From Bacillota bacterium (lineage in GTDB: Bacteria; Bacillota; SHA-98; UBA4971): a stretch of DNA of 64,000 nucleotides. The stretch covers positions 22,941-86,940 of the forward strand of contig JANLFY010000011.1 in assembly GCA_024653485.1 (NCBI GenBank), read 5' to 3'. Position numbers and translations under genes: made by a program. The notes under the pieces are model-generated. The model was given only the letters and a program-made list of their open reading frames with translations, did no database searches and had not been told where the DNA came from. Positions 53,685 to 63,567 of the stretch are shown one piece after another; within the stretch, counting starts at the first letter, position 1; each line of letters opens with the position of its first letter.

Positions 53685-53702
53685 CACGGAAGCATGACAC
53701 GG
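53680..53702 (+). repeat. Tandem duplication across the nitrilase-gene stop codon
   Basis: CATGACACGG at 53680-53689 is repeated at 53693-53702, period 13. The TGA at 53682-53684 lies in the first copy. Confidence 0.75.
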
Positions 53703-53734
53703 TAGCGAGGGAGGTTCGGATGCGTTGCGCCGTG

Positions 53735-54760
53735 TCAGAACAAGGCCGGTAGACCCTTCTGCACCTTGGGCGCGACGCCCAGATGCCGGAAGGCGTGCTC
53801 CGTGGCGCGCCGCCCGCTCGCCGTGCGGACCACGAACCCTATCTTCAGAAGAAACGGCTCCACCATGTCGACGAGGGTGTCCTGCTCCTCGTTGAGCGTG
53901 GCGGCGAGGGCCTCGATGCCGACCGGGCCGCCTCCGTAGAACTCTATGATGGCCTTGAGGTATTTTCTGTCGAGGTTATCGAGCCCCGCGTCGTCTATGC
54001 CCTCCATCGCCAAGGATGCCGCAACCACGTCTCCTGTGATGATCCCTTCCGCCTTGACCTGGGCGTAATCGCGCACTCTCTTGAGGAGCCTGTTCGCGAT
54101 CCTGGGAGTGCCGCGCGACCGACGCGCTATCTCCGCCCTCGCCTCGTCCTCCACGGAAACCTTCAGTATGGACGCGGACCTGAAGAGGATCTCGGCAAGT
54201 TCCTCCGGGGGATAGAAGTCCAGGTGGTGGAATATGCCGAACCGCTCGCGGAGAGGCGCTGAGAGAAGCCCGGCCCGCGTGGTCGCGCCTACGAGCGTGA
54301 AATGTTTGAGAGGAACCTTGATGGTCTTCGCAAAGGCCCCCTTGTCTACGACGAAGTCTATCTGGAAGTCTTCCATGGCGGAGTAAATGAACTCCTCGAC
54401 GACCTTCGGCAGCCTGTGGATTTCATCGATGAAGAGCACGTCTCCGTCCTCGAGGTTCGTGAGGATACCCATGAGGTCACCGGGTCGCTCCACGGCTGGC
54501 CCCGACGTGGATATTATGTTCGACTTCATCTCGTTCGCGATTATGTGCGCGAGAGTGGTCTTGCCGAGGCCGGGAGGACCGTAGAGGAGAACGTGGTCCA
54601 AGGCCTCCTTACGCTTCCTCGCCGCCTCCACGGCTATGGCGAGGTTCGCCACCACCTGTTTCTGCCCCGTGAACTCTGCGAGCACCGACGGGCGAAGGCT
54701 TCGCTGGAAGGTCTCTTCCTCCCGCTGTTCCTCTGCGCTGACTAACCTCACTCGGGTCAT
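53735..54760 (-). CDS. Holliday junction branch-migration ATPase RuvB
   Basis: RuvB is the AAA+ motor of Holliday-junction branch migration. Walker A is [13 protein letters not shown], Walker [11 protein letters not shown], sensor 1 [11 protein letters not shown], and the arginine finger region PLRERFG. The C-terminal winged helix is present ([13 protein letters not shown]). It is 341 residues, normal. ATG 54760 is chosen over ATG 54778. It forms the ruvCAB cluster with the two genes upstream. Confidence 0.95.
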   Translation of the reverse strand: MTRVRLVSAEEQREEETFQRSLRPSVLAEFTGQKQVVANLAIAVEAARKRKEALDHVLLYGPPGLGKTTLAHIIANEMKSNIISTSGPAVERPGDLMGILTNLEDGDVLFIDEIHRLPKVVEEFIYSAMEDFQIDFVVDKGAFAKTIKVPLKHFTLVGATTRAGLLSAPLRERFGIFHHLDFYPPEELAEILFRSASILKVSVEDEARAEIARRSRGTPRIANRLLKRVRDYAQVKAEGIITGDVVAASLAMEGIDDAGLDNLDRKYLKAIIEFYGGGPVGIEALAATLNEEQDTLVDMVEPFLLKIGFVVRTASGRRATEHAFRHLGVAPKVQKGLPALF

Positions 54761-54823
54761 CGTCTCGCCCCCATACATGAGTCCGCGCTTCGACCTCGCG
54801 GCAACGCGGTCGCTGCCGTCGCT

Positions 54824-55669
54824 TTAGCCTTCGCTGTCGCCGCGACTCCTGCTAACGGCGTTGGCCCCGCCTCTCATTCCGCTCCGGCCGCCACTACGAC
54901 CGCTTCGCCTGGAGCCGATACCGCCGGATCCGCCGCCACCGGAGATGCCGTCACCGGAACTGCCATCACTGGAGCTGCCGCTTGGGGAACTGCCGCTTGC
55001 GCCACCGCCGCGTCCCGCTCCCCGCTGCGCTGACCTGTATATCTCTTGTATGACGTCTTCCGCGCTCCTTATATCGGAGCGCTTGGCCATGGTGTGGCGG
55101 ATCATGTCCTCGGCTTCTTGCCGTTTGTAGCCGAGCTGCAGCAGCACCTCGAGGGCCTCGGCCGCCACTTCGTCCACCGGCTCGGCCTGAACCGGGGTCT
55201 CCGTCCTCGCCTTGCGCTCGCCATCGACTTCGACGCCCAGGGCGAAGCGGGCCACCTTCCCCTTGAGCTCTGCTACGATCTTGGCGGCCTTTTGTTTGCC
55301 TATGCCCGGGAGCGAACTCAGGGTCGCGATGTCTTGGTTCTCGATGGCGCGCGCGATCCTGGGCGCCGGGATAACGAGAGCCTTGAGCGCCGCTCGGGGC
55401 CCGATGCCCCCGACCGTGATGAAATGCTCGAAGAACTCCTTGTCGAGCTCGCTCAGGAACCCCACCAGCACCGGGACGGTGTTCCCGACGCCGCCCGGAG
55501 AGCCCTGGATGTAGAACACCGTCTCGAGTCTGATCTCCTCTTCGCGCCTGAGCGCAAGCTCCCGAACCGTGGAGGGGGACACCAGCACATCGTAGAAGAG
55601 GCCGCCTACCTGTATGCTCACGCGGTCCTCCTGGACGCGCACGAGTCTGCCGACGATCGCGGAGATCAA
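54824..55669 (-). CDS. Holliday junction protein RuvA with Ser/Gly-rich tail
   Basis: RuvA holds the four-way junction for RuvB. The OB-fold N-terminus (LISAIVGRLVRVQEDRV), the helix-hairpin-helix pairs (GIGPRAALKAL and LPGIGKQKAAKIV) and the C-terminal RuvB-binding UBA-like helix (LQLGYKRQEAEDMI) are all present. About 65 residues of Gly/Ser/Arg repeats follow, absent from normal RuvA. The TTG start 55669 overlaps the ruvC stop as TTGA and follows GGAGGGG. Confidence 0.93.
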   Translation of the reverse strand: MISAIVGRLVRVQEDRVSIQVGGLFYDVLVSPSTVRELALRREEEIRLETVFYIQGSPGGVGNTVPVLVGFLSELDKEFFEHFITVGGIGPRAALKALVIPAPRIARAIENQDIATLSSLPGIGKQKAAKIVAELKGKVARFALGVEVDGERKARTETPVQAEPVDEVAAEALEVLLQLGYKRQEAEDMIRHTMAKRSDIRSAEDVIQEIYRSAQRGAGRGGGASGSSPSGSSSDGSSGDGISGGGGSGGIGSRRSGRSGGRSGMRGGANAVSRSRGDSEG

Positions 55670-56226
55670 ACGAACCCCTCCAACCGGGACCCCTTCGTCA
55701 TAGTGTGAGTCAAGAAGTTGTAGTGACACAGCGCGAGAGCGAGCGCATCGGCAACGTGATCCGGCTCTGGAACCTCATCCAGGCCGAGCGTCACCTGAAC
55801 CATCCTTTGGATCTGCTCCTTGCTTGCGGTGCCTCTGCCGGCAAGGGCCTTCTTCACCCTCGCTGGGGGGTAAGAGACGACCTCTATTCCCCTGCTGCCC
55901 GCGGCGAGAAGGATCACGCCGCGCGCGTGGCCCATGAGCACGGCGGTCCTGGGATGGCGGTAGCTCGTGTAAAGGTCTTCAACTACGACGGCGGTGGGAT
56001 GGTGCTCCGACATGAGCGCCAGCACGCCTTCGAATATCTCTCTGAGGCGCACCTCAACGGGGTGGGACGAGGTCGTTCGAACTAGTCCGGCCTCGACCAA
56101 GCGCACGCGGCTGCCGGACACATCGACGACACCGTATCCGGTATCGACAAGCCCCGGGTCTATTCCGATTATCGTCGAGCTCGTGAGACCGACCCGCTGC
56201 GCGGAGCAGCCAGCATCGCGTGGCAC
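55666..56226 (-). CDS. Holliday junction resolvase RuvC
   Basis: RuvC nicks Holliday junctions symmetrically. The acidic residues are in IIGIDPGLVDTGYG, VVVEDLYTSY and PDHVADALALALCH. It is 186 residues with ~15 extra N-terminal residues. GTG 56226 follows GGGAGGCG. It is the first gene of ruvCAB and overlaps ruvA. Confidence 0.94.
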   Translation of the reverse strand: MPRDAGCSAQRVGLTSSTIIGIDPGLVDTGYGVVDVSGSRVRLVEAGLVRTTSSHPVEVRLREIFEGVLALMSEHHPTAVVVEDLYTSYRHPRTAVLMGHARGVILLAAGSRGIEVVSYPPARVKKALAGRGTASKEQIQRMVQVTLGLDEVPEPDHVADALALALCHYNFLTHTMTKGSRLEGFV

Positions 56227-56329
56227 GGCAAGCGCCTCCCGTCCACCCGATTATACCATCCGCACACACGGCTGGGCAACTGGTGTTCGGGCAAACGCTC
56301 GAAGGGCTGCGGGACCCGCCCAGGCCAGC

Positions 56330-58843
56330 TCAAGACCTTGAGGTCCTGCCCATCACCACTCTCACGGAGTGTTCCTTTCTCTGGGAATGCTTCTTGGGTG
56401 CTCCTGCCACAAGTCCCATCGCGGAGGTGGGGATGAACCCCATTAACTCCCCCGGCGCTCGGTACGCGGCAGTGAAGGCCCCGCGCCCGGCCTTCGCGGG
56501 CACCGGCTCGAGCTCCCGGCCGTCAAGCTCGATCCACGCGACCCCGCGGCTTACACGGTCGGGATTCTCGACACGGATGACGTAGGTGTGGCCTCGGAAA
56601 ATGCGTCTTGCGGCAAATCCCGGCCACTCCCGAGGGATACACGGGTCTATGGCAAGCCCGTCATACTCCGGCCGTATCCCGAGGATCCACTGCGAGGCCG
56701 CGACGAACATCCATGACGCCGTACCTGTAAGCCAAGAGTTCTTGGCCTCTCCGAACCTCGGGCAGTCGGGGCCGGCTATCATCTGAGCGTACACGTATGG
56801 TTCAGCCCTGTGGATCTCCGATATGCGCTCACGGGCGGTAGGAAGCAGTCTGGAGTAGTAAGAATAGGCTCTGTCTCCCCTCCCCAATACGCACTCGGCT
56901 ATTATGGCCCACGTATTCGGATGACAGAATATGCCTGCGTTCTCCTTGACTCCCGGGGGATAACACGTGCACGCGCCGATGGCTTCGGAAAAACGCGTGA
57001 ACGCCGGTTGCTGCAGGACGATGCCGTGCGGCGTGGCGAGGTGGGTCCAGACCGAGTCCATGGCGGCGATCCCTCTTTCCCGGGGCGCTACCCCGCTCAT
57101 CACTGCCCACGGTTGCGCCTCGAGGAAGATCCGTCCCTCGGAGTTTCGTGATGAGCCGACGGGCAAGCCCGAGTCGTCGAACGCCCTGATGTACCATTCG
57201 CCGTCCCACGCGTACGCGTTCACGGCAGCCGTCATCTCGCGTGCAGCCTTCGAGTACGCCTCGGCCTCCTCGTCGTCGCCCTTCAGGCGCGCGATCTCCG
57301 CCATCTCGAGCGCCGCCCGCACAAAGAGCTCGGCGATGAGCACGGACTCAGCCACCCGCCCGTCGTGCCGTGTGTTCCAGTTCAGGTTCAGGCAGTCGTT
57401 CCAGTCGGCTTCGCCGATAAGGGGTAGCCCATGAGGCCCGAGGTTAGCTAGGATGTATGACATGCACCGGCGGAGGTGCTCTTCCAGGGGAACCGGACGG
57501 GAGTCATCCGCGAACGGAGCCTCCACCGACAGGACGTCGAGGTCTCCGGTCTCTTTCACGTATTGGGCGGTGGCGATGACGAGCCACATGGGGTCGTCGT
57601 TGAATCCGCTGCCGATGTCGTTGTTGCCCTGCTTGGTCAAAGGCGAATACTGATGATATGTGTTGCCCGGCGTGAACTGAATGGAGGCGAGTTCGCGAAG
57701 GCGCGTCTTGGCGGCGCTCGGAACTTGGTGGATGGTGCCCAGGATGTCCTGGCTCCCGTCGCGGAAGCCAATGCCCCTGCTGATGCCGGACTCATAGTAT
57801 GACGCGGATCGCGCGAGCTTTAGCGTGGTCAAGCACTGGTACTGGTTCCACACGTTGATCTCCCGCGCCATGTCCGAATCGGGAGTCTCAGCACGGAATC
57901 CAGCTAGGAGAATGTCCCAGTGCCGCGCGAGCTCTTCCCGGGCGGCAGCCACTGCACTGGGATCGAGGTACCGCGACATGACGGCGCGGGCTCCGGCCTT
58001 GTTCGCACGGCCGTCAGCGGTGAACTTTTCCTCAGGCTTGTTCCATGCGAGTCCCAGGACGAACAGCAAGGTCTTCCGCTCTCCCGGGGCGAGAGACACC
58101 CTCACGCAGTGCGACCCGACGGGCGCCCAACCGTGCGCCAGGGAGCCCGAGGCCCGCCCTTCCACGACGGCCTTCGGAGCGGAGAGCGTGCCGTACGGGC
58201 CGAGAAAGGCCTCGCGGTCCGTGTCGAAGCCCACGACATCGCCGCTGGTCGCGAAGAAAGCGAAGTGGTCCCTTCTCTCGCGGTACTCCGTGGTGTGATA
58301 TATGACCCCGTCTTCGACTTCGACCTCACCGATGTTGAGGTTCCTCTGGAAGTTTGTCTGGTCGTCCAGGGCGTCCCACAAGCAGAACTCAACGAAGGAG
58401 AAGAGGGTGATGTCTTCGCGCCGCTCATTGCGGTTCTCTATGACAACCTGCCACACCTCGAGGGGTTCGTCGACCGGTACGAAGTAGGTGACGTCAACGG
58501 CGAGCCCACGGCGCGATGAGCTGATCGAAGTGTACCCGAGGCCGTGTCTGCACTCGTAGGAATCAAGCGGCTTTCGCACCGGTTGCCAGGTGGGAGACCA
58601 AAAGTCCCCGTCCGAGTGGCGGATGAAGACGTATCTGCCGCCTTCGTCGGTTGGAACGTTGTTGTACCGATAGCGCAAGACGCGCCTGAGCCTCGCGTCC
58701 GAGTAAAAGCTGTAGCCTCCCCCTGTATTCGAGACCAGCGCGACATAGTCGCGCGGTCCAAGGTAGTTTATCCACGGAGAGGGCGTGTCCGGGCGCTCGA
58801 TCACGTACTCGCGTCTTTCGTCGTCAAAGCGTCCATACCTCAT
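56330..58843 (-). CDS. Cellobiose phosphorylase (GH94)
   Basis: This enzyme splits cellobiose with phosphate into glucose 1-phosphate and glucose in the cytoplasm. The 837-residue sequence follows the known cellobiose phosphorylases from end to end: MRYGRFDDERREYVI, PWINYLG, YRYNNVP, YECRHGLGYT, GFRDGSQDILG, the catalytic-Asp motif ADWNDCLNLN, KENAGIFCH and GEAKNSWLTGTA. ATG 58843 follows AAGGGGGG. It is the last gene of the LacI-linked sugar cassette, so imported cellobiose is probably its substrate. Confidence 0.93.
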   Translation of the reverse strand: MRYGRFDDERREYVIERPDTPSPWINYLGPRDYVALVSNTGGGYSFYSDARLRRVLRYRYNNVPTDEGGRYVFIRHSDGDFWSPTWQPVRKPLDSYECRHGLGYTSISSSRRGLAVDVTYFVPVDEPLEVWQVVIENRNERREDITLFSFVEFCLWDALDDQTNFQRNLNIGEVEVEDGVIYHTTEYRERRDHFAFFATSGDVVGFDTDREAFLGPYGTLSAPKAVVEGRASGSLAHGWAPVGSHCVRVSLAPGERKTLLFVLGLAWNKPEEKFTADGRANKAGARAVMSRYLDPSAVAAAREELARHWDILLAGFRAETPDSDMAREINVWNQYQCLTTLKLARSASYYESGISRGIGFRDGSQDILGTIHQVPSAAKTRLRELASIQFTPGNTYHQYSPLTKQGNNDIGSGFNDDPMWLVIATAQYVKETGDLDVLSVEAPFADDSRPVPLEEHLRRCMSYILANLGPHGLPLIGEADWNDCLNLNWNTRHDGRVAESVLIAELFVRAALEMAEIARLKGDDEEAEAYSKAAREMTAAVNAYAWDGEWYIRAFDDSGLPVGSSRNSEGRIFLEAQPWAVMSGVAPRERGIAAMDSVWTHLATPHGIVLQQPAFTRFSEAIGACTCYPPGVKENAGIFCHPNTWAIIAECVLGRGDRAYSYYSRLLPTARERISEIHRAEPYVYAQMIAGPDCPRFGEAKNSWLTGTASWMFVAASQWILGIRPEYDGLAIDPCIPREWPGFAARRIFRGHTYVIRVENPDRVSRGVAWIELDGRELEPVPAKAGRGAFTAAYRAPGELMGFIPTSAMGLVAGAPKKHSQRKEHSVRVVMGRTSRS

Positions 58844-58893
58844 GCCGCGCGGTCCCCCCTTGGCTTCCATGACATGCTCAAGCCTTCATTGGC

Positions 58894-58922
58894 GGCGGGG
58901 ACGCCTCGAAGGCATCCCCGCC
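58894..58922 (-). terminator. Intercistronic hairpin between binding protein and cellobiose phosphorylase genes
   Basis: GGCGGGGACGCCT (58894-58906) pairs with AGGCATCCCCGCC (58910-58922) with one mismatch and a three-base loop. There is no T-run, so attenuation or 3'-end protection is more likely than full termination. Confidence 0.55.
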
Positions 58923-58952
58923 ATCGTCTCTCCCGGGCTTCGATGGGAGGGC

Positions 58953-60218
58953 CTATCTCTCTCGCTGGAGAGCCTCGTCGACCTTCCTCGCGGCGGCGTC
59001 GAGGTACACCTTTACGTCCTCCGCTTTGTACTTGCCGACGATGTAGTCGCTGAGGATCTTCTTGAACTCCGCGACGATAGCGTTCTCGATGTCACCCCAC
59101 ACGGCCAGCGGCGGATAGGCAGTGGCGTATCCCAGAGCGGTCCTGAATGTCTTCCACACCCCCGTGGAGTAGTAGGGATCGTCGTACGCCGCGATTGTCG
59201 CCGGAAGCATGTGGGAGAGGTTCTGAGTGTAGTCGACCATCCTGGCTTTCTCGAGGAGGAACTTTATCCATGCCTTGGCGGCGTCCTTGTTCTTGCTGGC
59301 CTTGAACACAACGAGGTTGCTTCCACCGGAGAAGGCCGCCCTGCCCTTGGAACCCTTGGGTGGCTCCACAATGCCGTAGTTCAGGCTCGGGTTCTCATGC
59401 TCGATGTTGGCGATGTTCCAGGGGCCCATGAAGCACATGGCGACGTTACCGTTTATGAAGGCCGCGTCAGCCTGCGGCTGGTTGTACTCGGCGCACGACT
59501 TGTCCGCAAGCCCCGTCTCCACGAGGCTCAAGTACCATCTCATGGCCTGGACGCCGGCCTCACTATTGAAGATCGCCTTCTTGGTGGAAACGTTTACGAG
59601 ATCCCCGCCGTTCGCCCAAAGGACGATCGCCCAGTTGTGGATGAGATCCCAGGCGTTCGTCCCCGCCATCGCGAAAGCCTTGCCTTGGCCCAACGCCTTC
59701 GTGATGGCCTTGCCGACCGTAATGACCTCGTCATACGTCTGCGGAGGGTTCACCTTCGCAGCAGCAAACATGTCCTTGTTGTAGAACAGGCACCGTGTCT
59801 CGGCGAACCAGGGCACGCCGTAATGGCGCCCTTTGTACGTCGTGGAGTCGAGGTTGGCCTTCATGAACGCGGACGCGCCTCCGAACTCCGCGATGTCGAT
59901 CTCCTCCAGCCCACCTGTCGCCGCGAATTGAGGGTTCCATGTCGTCCCCACCTGCGAGACGTCCGCTCCCTCGCCTGTGGCTATCGCGGCTGCGATGCGC
60001 GACCACGCATCGCCCCATCCTACGATCTCCCATTTGACTTTCACACCCGTCTTGGCCTCGAACTCCTGCGCCGCCTTGTCAAGCCACACTGTGTGCGTCT
60101 CGTCGGGAGCGTTGGGCATGACCCAGAACGTTATCTCCCTGGTCGCCGCTGACGCCGTCGCCACGCTTGCCATGGCGACTAGGACAGCGCAAACGAGAAC
60201 CCACCTTCTGAGTGTCAT
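58953..60218 (-). CDS. Extracellular sugar-binding protein (family 1), cassette 3
   Basis: A 421-residue solute-binding protein with a signal peptide (MTLRRWVLVCAVLVAMASV, cleavage after TASA). The mature protein starts REITFWVMPNAPDETHTVW, and VSQVGTTWNPQF and GNVAMCFMGPW are family features. It serves the two permeases encoded upstream. ATG 60218 follows AGGGAGG. The linked cellobiose phosphorylase suggests cellobiose or cellodextrins as ligand. Confidence 0.88.
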   Translation of the reverse strand: MTLRRWVLVCAVLVAMASVATASAATREITFWVMPNAPDETHTVWLDKAAQEFEAKTGVKVKWEIVGWGDAWSRIAAAIATGEGADVSQVGTTWNPQFAATGGLEEIDIAEFGGASAFMKANLDSTTYKGRHYGVPWFAETRCLFYNKDMFAAAKVNPPQTYDEVITVGKAITKALGQGKAFAMAGTNAWDLIHNWAIVLWANGGDLVNVSTKKAIFNSEAGVQAMRWYLSLVETGLADKSCAEYNQPQADAAFINGNVAMCFMGPWNIANIEHENPSLNYGIVEPPKGSKGRAAFSGGSNLVVFKASKNKDAAKAWIKFLLEKARMVDYTQNLSHMLPATIAAYDDPYYSTGVWKTFRTALGYATAYPPLAVWGDIENAIVAEFKKILSDYIVGKYKAEDVKVYLDAAARKVDEALQRER

Positions 60219-60514
60219 CTAAGTTCGCCTCCCTTGAGGGTGAGTCATGGTTACCGTGGAACTCGGGCAACTAGACAACCCGCAAACCTCCGTCGACCTC
60301 ACTCGAACCGTGGTCCGTGCCGAGCCTGCGCAAGCCCCGTGTTTCGAAAGCCTTGCTAATCCCGCGGGACGCGCATCACCCAAACGACGCGCGAGCCCTC
60401 TCGCCCCACCCCCCTTCCGTGTCTTGATCGCAACAGCTTTGTCAGCTCCGCTGCCCGCTCGTCCGGGTCGCTCTGCTTGTCGTCGCTGCTGTGCTCGTCG
60501 CGATCCTGTTGCCT
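60219..60514. other. Spacer between MalG-3 and the binding-protein gene
   Basis: About 300 bases with no convincing gene or structure. A separate promoter for the binding-protein gene could lie here but none was assigned. Confidence 0.35.
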
Positions 60515-61429
60515 TCACCCCTTTACAGAGCCCGACACAAGGCCTTCCACGATGTGCCTTTGAATCAGCGTAAACAACACGAGCACTGGTATGGTCACGA
60601 TGATGCACGCTGCCATCATGCCCGCCCACCGGGCTTCCTGGTTGGTGATGTATTCGAGGATTCCCACGGCCACGGTTTTCGTGGCCCGCCCCGTGAGGAG
60701 CGAAGCGAACAGGATCTCGTTCCAGCTCATGATGAACGCGTATATTCCGACGGCTGCGATGCCCGGCCGCGCGATCGGGAGTATCACCCGGAAGAGAGCC
60801 CCGACCGGAGTGCATCCGTCTATTTGAGCCTGTTCATCGATCTCTCTGGGTATGGTTGCGAAGAAGCTCCGGAGCATCAAGACGCTGAAGGGAAGGGCGA
60901 ACGAGGAATAGGTGAGGATGAGCCCCTGGTAGGTGTTCTTGAGCTGGATCCCGGTCCACTTGTTCACATAGACGAACAGGATGAAATACGGGATGAGAAA
61001 GAGTATGCCCGGAAACATCTGCGTCACGAGGAGCGACAACACGTACGGCCCCTTCGCCCGGAATTCGAAACGGGCGAGCGCGTATCCCGCGAGGACGCTG
61101 AGAGCCAGGCAGAGCAGCATTGTGCCCAGGGATACTATGATGCTGTTTCTGAAGTAGTCGAGGATCCTCACTGTCCGGTTGACGTTCCGGTAGTTGTCAA
61201 GGGTAAACGTGCGAGGCACCCAGCGTGGTGCGAGGTTCGGATCGGTGATGTCCGCAGACTGTATCTCCAAGCTGGTCTTGAAAGACCCGGAAACCATCCA
61301 AAGGTACGGGATGAGCACGACCACCAGAACGAGAAGGACCGCAGCATACAGCGCCACCCGTTCGGCTGCCCGGATCGCCCTCACCCGCGGTGAACTCAAG
61401 CTCGGATACGCTTTCCTCTGGCGGTTCAT
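60515..61429 (-). CDS. Sugar ABC transporter permease, MalG type (cassette 3)
   Basis: A 304-residue permease with six hydrophobic segments. The EAA-like loop reads EQAQIDGCTPVGALFRVILP and the C-terminus is LVSGSVKG. It starts at ATG 61429, seven bases after the MalF stop. Confidence 0.88.
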   Translation of the reverse strand: MNRQRKAYPSLSSPRVRAIRAAERVALYAAVLLVLVVVLIPYLWMVSGSFKTSLEIQSADITDPNLAPRWVPRTFTLDNYRNVNRTVRILDYFRNSIIVSLGTMLLCLALSVLAGYALARFEFRAKGPYVLSLLVTQMFPGILFLIPYFILFVYVNKWTGIQLKNTYQGLILTYSSFALPFSVLMLRSFFATIPREIDEQAQIDGCTPVGALFRVILPIARPGIAAVGIYAFIMSWNEILFASLLTGRATKTVAVGILEYITNQEARWAGMMAACIIVTIPVLVLFTLIQRHIVEGLVSGSVKG

Positions 61430-61436
61430 CGTCGCA

Positions 61437-62396
61437 TCAGTCCTCCACCGACGTGCCGGGTTTGAGAGTCCTCAGATAGATGACAGCCACCACCGTCATC
61501 ATCAGAACCAGCACCACTGACATAGCCGCCCCCAAGCCGTACCTAAGGTTGTCAAAGGCCTGCCTAACGACGAAGGTAGAGGGGACTTCGGCGTATACGC
61601 CCGGGTCATCCCCAAGCATGACCTTGAACTGGTTGTATGCATTGAAGTTCCAGAGGATGTTTAGTAGGATCAGCGTCTTGGTGACAGGCAGGATATGCGG
61701 CCACATAACGTAGCGAAAGCGCTGCCATCGGTTCGCGCCGTCTATGGCTGCACATTCCAGGAGTTCACGGGGCACAGATTGCAGGCCGGCGAGGAGCAGC
61801 AGGCTCGCGAACGGCCAACCTTTCCATATGCTGGCTACCATCACGGCAAACATGGTCCTCGTGCCCACGAGCCACACGAGGGGCTCTTTGATGATGCCGA
61901 GCGACATCAAGAAGCCGTTCACGATGCCGACCCTCGCCTGGAATATGAAGCGCCACACGCTGTACGCAACGGAGTCCGGCATGATGTACGGCAAGAGCAC
62001 CAGGCCACGGACGAGGGTCCGCCCGAAGAAGCGTTGGTTCAGGAGAAGGGCGACCGCGAGCCCGATCACGTACCCGAGGGTGATTGTGACCACGCCGTAA
62101 TAGGTCACATTCCCCACGGATCTCAAGAACAGGAGGCCGTCCGGGTCGGCGAAATCGAGTGCCTTCACGTAGTTGGCCAGCCCCGTGAACGGTGCCGCGC
62201 GCCAGTTGGCGATGGTATAGATGTCAAGGTCTCGGAAGCTGATGAATATCCCCCAGATTATCGGGATGACGTGAACGAAGATGGTGCCGACAAGCGCGGG
62301 CGCGATGAGCAGGTAAGGCAAGGTCCGTTTCCCGGCGACCAGCCTGGACGCCTTCCCCGTCGCTGCCGTCACACGCGAACGAACCGGCGCTTCCAT
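61437..62396 (-). CDS. Sugar ABC transporter permease, MalF type (cassette 3)
   Basis: A 319-residue membrane protein with the CUT1 loop ECAAIDGANRWQRFRYVMWP, six hydrophobic segments and a short basic N-terminus. It partners the MalG-type protein encoded next. ATG 62396 follows AAAGGGGGA. Its place after the LacI gene suggests induction by the transported sugar. Confidence 0.88.
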   Translation of the reverse strand: MEAPVRSRVTAATGKASRLVAGKRTLPYLLIAPALVGTIFVHVIPIIWGIFISFRDLDIYTIANWRAAPFTGLANYVKALDFADPDGLLFLRSVGNVTYYGVVTITLGYVIGLAVALLLNQRFFGRTLVRGLVLLPYIMPDSVAYSVWRFIFQARVGIVNGFLMSLGIIKEPLVWLVGTRTMFAVMVASIWKGWPFASLLLLAGLQSVPRELLECAAIDGANRWQRFRYVMWPHILPVTKTLILLNILWNFNAYNQFKVMLGDDPGVYAEVPSTFVVRQAFDNLRYGLGAAMSVVLVLMMTVVAVIYLRTLKPGTSVED

Positions 62397-62475
62397 CTTC
62401 TTTCCCCCTTTGCCCGCCCAGGGATGGGCGTGGCGTGTCCATCGATGTCATTCCGCTGGCCAAAAAACCTCTGAC

Positions 62476-63495
62476 TCACGCCGGGACCAACATCGTCGGC
62501 TTGAGCACTACCCCGGGAATGTCACGCCTCTCGGAGATCACGGACGCCAGCATGTCAGCGGCAAGCCGACCCTGCTCGTAAAGGGGTGCCTGTATGCCGC
62601 CCAGCGACGGCTCCACGGCCCTCGTGGAGGGGAGACAGTCGCCGGCTAGGAGCAGGAAGCCGTTCTGCGTGCCGGATGCGGGCACGAGGCCCCTCTCTCG
62701 GAGAGCGCGGAGCGCGCCGAGGGCCATCGGGTCGCTGCTGCAGATGATGGCGGAGACGCGCGCGCTCTGCTCTTGGTCGAGGAGGCGAAGCGCCGCCCAG
62801 TACCCGCCGGCGACCGTGTAGTCCCCCTCACGCACGAGATACTCGTCGAACGGAATGCCCGCTTGTTCCAGTGCCGCTCTGTAACCTTCAGCGATGCTTC
62901 TCTTGTTGGGCATGAGGAAGTTGCTCGGCTCCTTGATGAGCCCTATCCGCGTATGGCCCAGCGAGATGGCGTATCGGGTGGCCGCCATGCCACCGGCCAC
63001 CGCGTCGATCTCCACGAAGTTGTGGGTTTGCTCCGGAAAGCAGTAACCCAACGAAACAAAGTGAAATCCCTTCTCCGAGAGCTCTTTCACTATGCTGTCG
63101 GCCCCGAGCATCCCATAAAGGATGGCGCCGTCGACATTGCGGCGCTTGGTCAAGCGCACCACTTCCCGAAGAGCGTCGTCTCTCTTCGTGGGCACCGAAA
63201 GCACCATGTCGTAGCCTCTCTCGTTGAGGAGATCGAGAGCACCCTTGATTTGCTCCATCATGCCCGGATCGTGGAACACGAAATCCGAGCCGAAAGGAAC
63301 CACGAATCCGATGGCGCCCGACCGTTTCCGCCTGAGGCTCCGCGCCGCGGAGTTCGGATGGAAGTCCAAGGCCGCCATGACTTCTAGCACGCGCGAGCGC
63401 GTCTCCTCCCTGACCAACTGGCTCCTGTTGAGCACACGCGAGACCGTCTTCACCGAAACGTTTGCCTTCTTGGCGACATCGTAAATGGTTGCCAT
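62476..63495 (-). CDS. LacI-family transcriptional regulator
   Basis: The N-terminal helix-turn-helix ATIYDVAKKANVSVKTVSRV and hinge PNSAARSLRRKRS are classic. The rest is a periplasmic-binding-protein-like effector domain (GAIGFVVPFGSDF, ICSSDPMALGALRAL). It probably represses the cassette 3 cellobiose genes that follow on the same strand, and itself through the palindrome at 63578-63595. The effector is inferred to be a cello-oligosaccharide. Confidence 0.92.
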   Translation of the reverse strand: MATIYDVAKKANVSVKTVSRVLNRSQLVREETRSRVLEVMAALDFHPNSAARSLRRKRSGAIGFVVPFGSDFVFHDPGMMEQIKGALDLLNERGYDMVLSVPTKRDDALREVVRLTKRRNVDGAILYGMLGADSIVKELSEKGFHFVSLGYCFPEQTHNFVEIDAVAGGMAATRYAISLGHTRIGLIKEPSNFLMPNKRSIAEGYRAALEQAGIPFDEYLVREGDYTVAGGYWAALRLLDQEQSARVSAIICSSDPMALGALRALRERGLVPASGTQNGFLLLAGDCLPSTRAVEPSLGGIQAPLYEQGRLAADMLASVISERRDIPGVVLKPTMLVPA

Positions 63496-63567
63496 GCCCG
63501 ACGCTCCTACCGCACGTTCCTACCGCAGGGTTATCGCTCTTGCAAGAGTGCTATGTCTATCGGTGTC

